Source of the DNA: Gammaproteobacteria bacterium
GTDB lineage: Bacteria; Pseudomonadota; Gammaproteobacteria; Pseudomonadales; UBA3067
Direction: 5' to 3'
Assembly: GCA_002402085.1 (NCBI GenBank)
Contig: NVVB01000033.1
Span: 14,161 to 19,323, forward strand
Length of the DNA stretch: 5,163 bases
The notes beneath the pieces were generated by a model. It saw nothing but the letters and a program-made list of their open reading frames with translations. It was not told the DNA's origin and made no database searches. The translations under genes and the position numbers were made by a program. Below, piece by piece: positions 1 to 5,163 of this stretch. Position 1 is the stretch's first letter. Every line of letters starts with the position of its first letter.

Positions 1-60
1 TTCCTGAATTTCTGCTAGTACGTCTAAAGCAGATGATTGTTGCCGACTCTTGCTGGCCAT
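1..60 (-). CDS. tssG: TssG, T6SS baseplate subunit (N-terminal 20 codons only)
   Basis: This is the 5' end of a gene that runs off the left edge. Reading leftwards from the ATG at 60-58, 20 open codons begin MASKSRQQSSALDVL. An in-frame TGA at 72-70 lies four codons upstream and no other ATG lies between, so this start is close to forced. The gene overlaps the last 37 bases of tssF in another frame, which suggests translational coupling. A weak GAGA motif seven bases before the ATG could serve as ribosome binding site. The fragment is too short to show a TssG domain. The name rests on position: tssG directly follows tssF in almost all T6SS clusters. TssG pairs with TssF in the cytoplasmic baseplate wedge. 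Confidence 0.75.
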   Translation of the reverse strand, partial: MASKSRQQSSALDVLAEIQE

Positions 61-1901
61 TGATGTATCTCATTTCGTTGCGGACTACTCAGTACCAGCT
101 CGGTGAAAGTATTCATAGACACGTAACGACTTAAAAATCGTTCTAATACGGCCCCAAATAAAAATACGCCCTGCCCCTGAAAACCATCTTCGTCACAGTT
201 CAAGTGAATTGCCATACCACGGCCAAAGGTAATCGGCCCCTGAGTCGGAAGCTGTCTCACTGTGGGTTTAGCATCCAACGCCTTAATGGCTTCAATTTGT
301 CGCTCAACGCCCAAATTTCCCGAACCCGACAATAGGCGACATAAATCCCTCAAAGCTACTGCACTTTTTTGATCATCAGCAATCAAGGATTCCATATTAA
401 GGGATAACAAACTAATCAAACGCCAATTTGACTCATCCATGGACATTGCAGGCTGCGGTTTTGATGGGCCTTGAATACATCGCACTTCAGTGACCGGAGC
501 ACCGATATCCAAGGTGAAATCCGTGCCTTTTTGACCCAGAGGAATCTGTAATGCCAAATCTCTATTGGTACACAATACGCGTAGACCCACCTGCTTAACC
601 GATGACTTAAGCGGCGCAGATTGGCTATTAACCAAAGAGACATAAGTATTGCTACCAATGTAACTCGAGCGAGGGCCTCTTTTTTTCTGTTTTGATGAAA
701 GCAATCGGGGCGTTTGCCGCGTAACGAAAAAGTCCCCCTCGGCATTATCTTGAGGGTGATCATACTTACCGTAAAAGGGTAAAAATTCTACTTCCTGCTC
801 ATTCGCAGTGGTATACCCTAATACCGACTCAACACTAAAAACTTCAAAATTATCCGTTTGCGTTTTATCCACCACTACTTCGTATTCGTGAGTCGTGGGC
901 GTTAAGGTAATACGATCCGCATTACGCTCAATTAGATTGATCGCCGGTGTACAGTGTAATAAAAAGTTATTTTTATCGATCAATTTCTTAAGCGACGGTT
1001 TTGCTTGATCAAATAATAATAAAATTTCGACTTCAGTGCTATAACACTGACTTAAGAATTCTTGTAGGCCAGTTAATTTAAAGAACAGATAACGATGCGG
1101 AAACATAAAGTATTCCTGCAACAATCGATACCCGCGAAACTGTCTATCGGGGATGGGCAATAACGATTGATCATCATCAAATCCAACGGGCTTGATGCAA
1201 TCCGCACTACGATACAAAGGCACTGATGATTTATCGCCCTTAGCACGAATCAAAAACCCTGTGGCTTGGGAGAATATCTGCTCATAAATAACAAAAGGCA
1301 ATTCATCTGGCCCGGCAATATAAACGCTCAGGTCATCCATTTGTATTTCATTAAACGCAAGCCCAGCAGTGGCTTTAAGCGATAACTTTAAGCCTGCTTT
1401 GGTATCCCCAAGCCGCCCTAACCAATGATCCGTGGCAAGCTGTGAATCACTTGCAAAGTAACCCGCATCAGAGAGCTTTACCGGCCATAAGGTCACTTCA
1501 TGGGCACTACGAAACTGACAAGACGTTCTTTCTTTGGGACCAATACGACTATTCATCACCGTGTGACGAGGCATTACGTAACCAGTCGCCAAGCCGCCTT
1601 CCGCTGCATCGGGGGTAATGTGCGAAATAAGTACTGAAGGTGTTTGCGATTGAAACTGAGGATAGACAATCTGTAATAGGTGCTGAGTAAATTCAGGGAA
1701 TCTTGCATCCATCTTTAACTGCACTCTGGCAGCAAGGAATGCAAAAGACTCGATCAAGCGCTCTACATAGGGGTCGGAAACTTCCATCGCTTCCAAGCCT
1801 AAGCGACCCGCTATCTTAGGATACGCTTTGGCAAATTCACCGGCGCTATCGCGAACATGCTTTAATTCTTGGTTGTAATACTCTAAAAAACGTTGATCCA
1901 T
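24..1901 (-). CDS. tssF: TssF, T6SS baseplate subunit (VasA/ImpG family)
   Basis: TssF is a cytoplasmic baseplate wedge protein. With TssG, TssE and TssK it forms the platform on which the Hcp tube and TssBC sheath assemble. The 625-residue length is normal for the family. The N-terminus MDQRFLEYYNQELKHVR is the family signature start, followed by YPKIAGRLG (about 27-35), the DPYVERLIESFAFL block (from about 44) and FPEFTQHLLQIVYPQF (about 68-83). Near the C-terminus the family blocks GRGMAIHLN, FLFGAVLERFLSRY and NTFTELV are present, and the chain ends in the typical WPARVGNNHLL. There is no signal peptide or membrane segment. The frame opens nine bases earlier at a GTG (1910-1908). I chose the ATG at 1901 because homologues begin MDxRFLxYYNxEL and because the AAGG at 1914-1917 is too close to the GTG. 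tssE ends 25 bases upstream, and tssG overlaps the 3' end. The gene appears intact. Confidence 0.96.
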   Translation of the reverse strand: MDQRFLEYYNQELKHVRDSAGEFAKAYPKIAGRLGLEAMEVSDPYVERLIESFAFLAARVQLKMDARFPEFTQHLLQIVYPQFQSQTPSVLISHITPDAAEGGLATGYVMPRHTVMNSRIGPKERTSCQFRSAHEVTLWPVKLSDAGYFASDSQLATDHWLGRLGDTKAGLKLSLKATAGLAFNEIQMDDLSVYIAGPDELPFVIYEQIFSQATGFLIRAKGDKSSVPLYRSADCIKPVGFDDDQSLLPIPDRQFRGYRLLQEYFMFPHRYLFFKLTGLQEFLSQCYSTEVEILLLFDQAKPSLKKLIDKNNFLLHCTPAINLIERNADRITLTPTTHEYEVVVDKTQTDNFEVFSVESVLGYTTANEQEVEFLPFYGKYDHPQDNAEGDFFVTRQTPRLLSSKQKKRGPRSSYIGSNTYVSLVNSQSAPLKSSVKQVGLRVLCTNRDLALQIPLGQKGTDFTLDIGAPVTEVRCIQGPSKPQPAMSMDESNWRLISLLSLNMESLIADDQKSAVALRDLCRLLSGSGNLGVERQIEAIKALDAKPTVRQLPTQGPITFGRGMAIHLNCDEDGFQGQGVFLFGAVLERFLSRYVSMNTFTELVLSSPQRNEIHQWPARVGNNHLL

Positions 1902-1913
1902 CTGCGCCACTAA

Positions 1914-1917
1914 CCTT
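1914..1917 (-). promoter_or_regulatory. Ribosome binding site deciding the tssF start
   Basis: On the minus strand AAGG lies 3 bases before the GTG at 1910 and 12 bases before the ATG at 1901. Three bases is too short for a Shine-Dalgarno site, while twelve is long but workable. This favours the ATG, in agreement with the conserved TssF N-terminus. The alternative GTG would add only three residues, MAQ. Confidence 0.4.
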
Positions 1918-1926
1918 AAATTTCAC

Positions 1927-2418
1927 TTAAATCACATTTACACTGCCGGTCTCAAGATCAATCGATGTTTTGAGATATAAATTGGTGGGAATAGGATTGC
2001 CCCACAACTCGCCCTCAATCTCGATCACCATGGCGTTCCTACCCATTTCCTCGGTATTAAAAAACACCCGAACGATCAATGACTGGGCACTAATTCGCGG
2101 CTCGAAGTCGATCACCGCTCGCCTCACTTCCAACTCGATAGGGCGAACATCGTCTCTGCCAACAGAAACACCTGTCATACAAGAAACGCCATAATTAAGC
2201 ACCGATTTACCAACTTCTGGCGTCGAGGCTAAATCTTGCTGTACGGATAATTTCACGGTATTCAACAGCCAAGTTAAATCTCTTATTACGTAATCCCGTA
2301 ACATGCGAGTTGAAATAACCCGCCCCTCCCGGCTCTCTATTTGTTCCCCAGGCTTGTCATCCCTAAGTCGGTCAAGCAAAGAGGGCTGTAGCTTTTCTGC
2401 GGGGGATAATTCAGCCAT
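1927..2418 (-). CDS. tssE: TssE, T6SS baseplate subunit (gp25-like)
   Basis: TssE is the T6SS counterpart of phage T4 gp25, a small cytoplasmic baseplate wedge protein that helps start sheath polymerisation. The 163-residue protein carries the family features in order. These are an N-terminal LQPSLLDRLRDD segment (10-21), the arginine- and leucine-rich helix with DLTWLLNT (47-54), SVLNYG (72-77), AVIDFEPRI (101-109), and the C-terminal core IEGELWGNPIPTNLYLKT (134-151) leading into DLETG. The glutamate-proline-arginine (EPR) at 106-108 is the characteristic gp25-fold loop and is intact. The ATG at 2418 is preceded by TAGGA at 2432-2428 with 9 bases of spacing, a good ribosome binding site. 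The gene sits 31 bases after tagJ and 25 bases before tssF, so it is almost certainly cotranscribed with both. No anomaly is visible. Confidence 0.95.
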   Translation of the reverse strand: MAELSPAEKLQPSLLDRLRDDKPGEQIESREGRVISTRMLRDYVIRDLTWLLNTVKLSVQQDLASTPEVGKSVLNYGVSCMTGVSVGRDDVRPIELEVRRAVIDFEPRISAQSLIVRVFFNTEEMGRNAMVIEIEGELWGNPIPTNLYLKTSIDLETGSVNVI

Positions 2419-2449
2419 TCACTGTCATCCTATTAATCGTGCTTGCTAA

Positions 2450-3244
2450 CTAGGCAATGGGATTAAATTCAATCTTACGCACATCAAGCAACGCATAATC
2501 GCCAGCATTAGTAGTCAGCATGCGCTGGCCATACCCTGTATAGACATCATCAGCCACTTGTTCCCATTCGGTTTTTCGAGCGGTCTGAATCTGTCCGTCA
2601 TCAATCGCTTCGGAGCCAGGGTATCGAGTTGGAATAAAACCTACTGATTGCCCCCCATTGGTCCAAGTAAACTGAGCCGGCAGCCAAACGAAATCTCGAA
2701 GATCCTCTGGCGCTTCAATATCAATTGAAGTCACTCGATGCATTGGAAGCCAATAATATTTTCCATCGATTACCGCTTCAAGCAGGGGCCCTATACGCGA
2801 GTCAGCATCGGCGATCCAATCAAACTCTTGATCATTAATCCGTCCAGAAACCGCTTCGATCTGATCATATGCAGATAAACGAAGGGCTTGGGCTTCAGAA
2901 AAGTCACCCTGAGCATGCAATTTTAGCGATTGAAAAATATCCCCAACCCAAGGTTCGGGCTCACCAAAAAACAAAGGCGTCTTGCTGCCAGCAAAAACAG
3001 ATTGACGTAACCATTCACATTGCAACAATTCACGATAGGCTTGCACCATAGGCAATGCACTATCGGACATCTCGGAAATCACTCCCAGTTGATTCAGGGC
3101 ACGATCATATTCGCCCAACACGCAACACAACTGGAATAAAAAAATTCGGTAATTCACATTCGCAGGATCATCCCTGACCAAACCCATCAATACTTTTTTG
3201 GCACTCACGGGGTCGCCATTTTTAATATGCGTCTCTGGGCTCAT
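2450..3244 (-). CDS. tagJ: TagJ/ImpE-family T6SS accessory protein
   Basis: This 264-residue protein belongs to the ImpE family, named TagJ (HsiE1) in P. aeruginosa HSI-I. The first 75 or so residues look like TPR-type helical hairpins, with the recognisable segment NYRIFLFQLCCVLGEYDRAL (31-50). The C-terminal part holds the conserved family blocks WIADADSRIGP (143-153), GKYYWLP (161-167), DLRDFVWLPAQ (181-191), IPTRYPGSE (204-212), GYGQRML (237-243) and DVR (254-256). No signal peptide or membrane helix is present, so it should be cytoplasmic. In the family, TagJ binds the N-terminal region of the sheath protein TssB and interacts with the ClpV system. It is accessory and occurs only in certain T6SS classes. 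The ATG at 3244 follows AAGGA at 3260-3256 with 11 bases of spacing. The gene is separated from hcp by a terminator but lies only 31 bases before tssE, so it groups with the baseplate genes. It appears intact. Confidence 0.93.
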   Translation of the reverse strand: MSPETHIKNGDPVSAKKVLMGLVRDDPANVNYRIFLFQLCCVLGEYDRALNQLGVISEMSDSALPMVQAYRELLQCEWLRQSVFAGSKTPLFFGEPEPWVGDIFQSLKLHAQGDFSEAQALRLSAYDQIEAVSGRINDQEFDWIADADSRIGPLLEAVIDGKYYWLPMHRVTSIDIEAPEDLRDFVWLPAQFTWTNGGQSVGFIPTRYPGSEAIDDGQIQTARKTEWEQVADDVYTGYGQRMLTTNAGDYALLDVRKIEFNPIA

Positions 3245-3296
3245 AGCGATTTAAATCCTTACAATAACACTTAAAGAATATTTTACTTTCAAATAC

Positions 3297-3322
3297 AAAA
3301 AACCGGCCATTACGGCCGGCTT
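3297..3322 (-). terminator. Rho-independent terminator after hcp
   Basis: On the minus strand the transcript reads AAG-CCGGCC-GUAAU-GGCCGG-UUUUUUG. This is a six-pair all-G/C stem (arms at 3319-3314 and 3308-3303) with a five-base loop. It can be extended by one G-U and two A-U pairs into the U tract, which has six U (3302-3297). It begins 18 bases after the hcp stop codon. The U run lies only on the minus-strand side, so termination should work in the direction of the operon. It lies inside the gene cluster, before tagJ, and probably allows partial readthrough. Confidence 0.85.
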
Positions 3323-3340
3323 CCAACTACTGAACAACCA

Positions 3341-3823
3341 TTAAAGAACTACATTTTCTTCAATGTTGAAGCCTGTTTCAATAGAAGCCTCTGCGTTGCC
3401 TTCTTTAGACTGAGGTGTGTAGGTCATAGTGAACTTCGAGAAGTTCAAGCTAACATTCTCAACCAAGCGATCATCCCCTGCACCAGCTCCAGTAGAAATG
3501 CTTGAGATAATTACCTCTTCCATCACGATGATATAATATTCAATCGCGTCGCCACCAGCTTTACGAACAGTTAGAGTCGCTTCTGGGTAATGTTTCCCCG
3601 TGCAACAAGTGTTCATAAGGTTCGGGCTAGAACTATCGATGTATTTAGTAAAGGATAAATCCTGAACGGCAACTTTGCCCGCTCCGCCTCCACCGCCAAT
3701 GTGCATTGAGCCTGATTGACTCATTCCCCAGCTCCATGACAAAACATCAATTTCGCCGCCATGAACGCTATCAGCAGCTTCGCCTTCAACCCCTTCAATT
3801 TTTAAAAACATATCTACAGACAT
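3341..3823 (-). CDS. hcp: Hcp, T6SS inner tube protein
   Basis: Hcp forms hexameric rings that stack into the tube inside the TssBC sheath, is expelled on contraction, and can chaperone small effectors in its lumen. The 160-residue protein closely resembles P. aeruginosa Hcp1 as I recall it. It has the start MSVDMFLKIEGVEGE, the block VLSWSWGMSQSGSM (27-40), the glycine-rich loop GGGGGAGK (43-50), VQDLSFTKYID (53-63), GKHYPEATLTVRKAGG (76-91) and DRLVENVSLNF near the C-terminus. No signal peptide is present, as expected. The C-terminus is plain, with no fused toxin domain, so this is a structural Hcp. The ATG at 3823 has AAGGGA nine bases upstream. The gene lies 41 bases after tssC and is followed by a strong terminator, an arrangement that fits the high dosage Hcp needs. 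A vicinal cysteine pair occurs at residues 73-74. Confidence 0.97.
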   Translation of the reverse strand: MSVDMFLKIEGVEGEAADSVHGGEIDVLSWSWGMSQSGSMHIGGGGGAGKVAVQDLSFTKYIDSSSPNLMNTCCTGKHYPEATLTVRKAGGDAIEYYIIVMEEVIISSISTGAGAGDDRLVENVSLNFSKFTMTYTPQSKEGNAEASIETGFNIEENVVL

Positions 3824-3832
3824 GATGTATTT

Positions 3833-3838
3833 TCCCTT
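3833..3838 (-). promoter_or_regulatory. Strong hcp ribosome binding site in an A/T-rich leader
   Basis: The minus strand reads AAGGGA, then nine bases, then the hcp ATG. The surrounding 41-base gap after tssC is A/T-rich with no evident hairpin, which should leave the site open to ribosomes. It also sets the hcp start firmly. The distance from the tssC stop (41 bases) suggests independent initiation rather than coupling. Confidence 0.6.
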
Positions 3839-3864
3839 TTGTTACAGTTTATTTACAGACAATG

Positions 3865-5163
3865 TTATGCGCCCTTCACTGAGGGCAATTTCGACACGAG
3901 CCTAAGTGACACGGTCAAACCTTCGAGTTGATAATGCGGTTTTAGGAAAAACTTTGAGGTGTAATATCCAGGAGCACCTTCCACTTCTTCAACAATCACT
4001 TCCGCCGCCGCAAGGGGTTTACGGGCTTTTGTTGATTCAGCCGAATTCGCAGGATCTCCGTCTACGTATTGCATTACCCAACTTTGCAACCAACGTTGCA
4101 TTTCATCTCTTTCTTTAAACGATCCAACTTTGTCACGCACAATACATTTCAAATAGTGCGCAAATCGGCAGCTAGCAAACAAATAAGGTAGGCGAGCTCC
4201 CAAGGCAGCATTGGCTGACGCATCGGGGTCGTCGTATTCCGCTGGGGAATGAACCGTTTGAGCCGCGATAAACGCTGCTGTATCGGTGTTTTTACGGTGA
4301 ATCAACGGCATAAATCCATTCGCTGATAATTCCGCTTCACGTCGATCACTGATAGCAATTTCAGTAGGGCATTTCATATCTACCCCGCCGTCATCAGAAG
4401 GGAACGTGTGACAAGGCAAGCCTTCCACTGCACCACCCGACTCAACACCACGAATCCGCGAAACCCATCCGTATTCTTTAAACGCTCTATTGATATTAAC
4501 GCCCATTGCATACGCTGAATTAGCCCAGCAATATTTAGAAGAATCACCGCCTTCTGTTACTTCTTCAAAACTAAACTCCTCAACCGGGTCCGTTTTCTCA
4601 CCGTAAGGGAGACGACCTAAGAATCGAGGCATAGTCAAAGAAACGTATTTTGAATCTTCCGAGGCTCTAAATGTACGCCAAGGCGCATAATCAGGCGTTG
4701 AAAATATTTTGGTGATGTCTCGCGGGTTGCTCAACTCTTGAAAGCTATCCATTTGCATCACACCAGGATCAGCCGCTGAAATAAAGGGCGCATGCGCCGC
4801 AGCAGAGATTTGAGCGATACCGGTTAACATCTCAACATCTTTAGGACTGTGATCGAAATGATAATCTCCGATCAAACAACCATAAGGAATACCACCCAAC
4901 TGACCAAACTCTTCTTCATAGATCTTCTTAAAGAGCGGGCTTTGATCCCAAGCCGCGCCTTTAAATTTCTTCAGGTTCTTACCCAAATCCTTTTTAGAGA
5001 TATTCATCACACGGATTTTCAATTGCTCATCCGTTTCGGTGTTATTCACCAAGTGATGCAAACCGCGCCAAGCACTTTCTAGCTTTTGAAATTCTTCGTG
5101 ATGCAAAATTTCATTCACTTGACTGGTAAGTTTTTCATCAAGTTCAGCAATAATCGCATTGAT
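3865..5163 (-). CDS. tssC: TssC, T6SS contractile sheath large subunit (VipB family), N-terminus missing
   Basis: TssC and TssB form the contractile sheath that propels the Hcp tube. The fragment has 432 residues. The family is usually near 490-500, so about 60-70 N-terminal residues lie beyond the right edge. The first in-frame start-type codon in the window, a GTG at 5118-5116, is internal. The 15 codons before it encode INAIIAELDEKLTSQ, typical TssC sequence that continues into VNEILHHEEFQKLESAWRGL. Further family blocks, numbered in the fragment, are DLGKNLKKFKG (about 59-69), GIPYGCLIGDYHF (about 91-103), PRFLGRLPYG (about 179-188), the YCWANSAYAM block (about 211-220), LPYLFASCRFAHYLKC (325-340) and the C-terminal PHYQLEGLTVSLRLVSKLP (409-427), part of the strands that interlock neighbouring sheath subunits. 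The stop is TAA at 3867-3865. The protein is cytoplasmic. tssB is expected immediately upstream, outside the window. Confidence 0.97.
   Translation of the reverse strand: MNAIIAELDEKLTSQVNEILHHEEFQKLESAWRGLHHLVNNTETDEQLKIRVMNISKKDLGKNLKKFKGAAWDQSPLFKKIYEEEFGQLGGIPYGCLIGDYHFDHSPKDVEMLTGIAQISAAAHAPFISAADPGVMQMDSFQELSNPRDITKIFSTPDYAPWRTFRASEDSKYVSLTMPRFLGRLPYGEKTDPVEEFSFEEVTEGGDSSKYCWANSAYAMGVNINRAFKEYGWVSRIRGVESGGAVEGLPCHTFPSDDGGVDMKCPTEIAISDRREAELSANGFMPLIHRKNTDTAAFIAAQTVHSPAEYDDPDASANAALGARLPYLFASCRFAHYLKCIVRDKVGSFKERDEMQRWLQSWVMQYVDGDPANSAESTKARKPLAAAEVIVEEVEGAPGYYTSKFFLKPHYQLEGLTVSLRLVSKLPSVKGA

Noticed and set aside
416..763. 115-codon open frame on the minus strand inside tssF
   Set aside because: It lies wholly within the well-supported tssF gene in another frame. 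Its product is rich in Arg, Trp and Leu, resembles no family, and has no convincing ribosome binding site.
1970..2194. 74-codon open frame on the plus strand opposite tssE
   Set aside because: It is antisense to an intact, conserved tssE. The translation shows no domain or signal, and nothing suggests a plus-strand promoter.
2869..3051. 60-codon open frame on the plus strand opposite tagJ
   Set aside because: It is antisense to conserved tagJ codons, short, and without recognisable protein features. It looks like a by-product of the coding sequence.
3245..3340. A small RNA gene or effector gene in the hcp-tagJ gap
   Set aside because: The 96 bases are accounted for by the hcp terminator and the tagJ ribosome binding site. 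No open frame or second hairpin stands out.
3341..3823. A specialised Hcp carrying a fused effector domain
   Set aside because: The protein is 160 residues, the size of a plain structural Hcp, and ends shortly after the last core strand, leaving no room for an added domain.
3906..4118. 70-codon open frame on the plus strand opposite the 3' end of tssC
   Set aside because: It lies opposite highly conserved TssC C-terminal sequence and has no independent support.
4849..5082. 77-codon open frame on the plus strand opposite tssC, with hydrophobic stretches
   Set aside because: It mirrors conserved TssC codons, and its hydrophobic look follows from the opposite-strand coding. It has no ribosome binding site or promoter I could support.
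5116..5118. GTG as the true start of tssC
   Set aside because: The frame stays open to the right edge and the preceding 15 codons encode typical TssC sequence, so the gene is truncated by the window and this GTG is an internal valine codon.

Overview
The whole window is one stretch of a type VI secretion system (T6SS) structural gene cluster. Every real gene lies on the minus strand, so transcription runs from right to left. In that direction the order is tssC (sheath, cut by the right edge), hcp (inner tube), a tagJ/impE-family accessory gene, tssE (baseplate), tssF (baseplate) and the first 20 codons of tssG (baseplate, cut by the left edge). This matches the order tssB-tssC-hcp-tagJ-tssE-tssF-tssG-clpV-vgrG known from the Pseudomonas aeruginosa HSI-I locus. 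The missing tssB is therefore expected just beyond the right edge, and the rest of tssG, then clpV and vgrG, beyond the left edge. That extrapolation is inference.

The proteins look gammaproteobacterial. Hcp resembles P. aeruginosa Hcp1 closely as I recall it. The base composition is intermediate, without the strong G/C third-position bias of Pseudomonas. A marine or environmental gammaproteobacterium is the best guess, but the genus cannot be read from this window.

Layout: 1-60 is the start of tssG, overlapping the end of tssF. tssF fills 24-1901 and tssE 1927-2418. tagJ is at 2450-3244. The 96-base gap at 3245-3340 holds a strong intrinsic terminator immediately after hcp. hcp is at 3341-3823, followed by a 41-base leader, and tssC runs from 3865 to the right edge. 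There is no gene-free stretch longer than 100 bases.

How the genes work together: TssC, with TssB, polymerises into the contractile sheath around a tube of stacked Hcp hexamers. TssE, TssF and TssG belong to the cytoplasmic baseplate wedge on which tube and sheath are primed. TagJ is an accessory protein that in HSI-I-type systems binds TssB and is linked to ClpV-driven sheath recycling. All complete genes look intact, with full length, conserved family motifs and no frameshift. I found no effector, immunity gene, mobile element, RNA gene, CRISPR array or evidence of an undescribed system. The most useful non-coding signal is the terminator between hcp and tagJ, which probably sets hcp expression above that of the baseplate genes.
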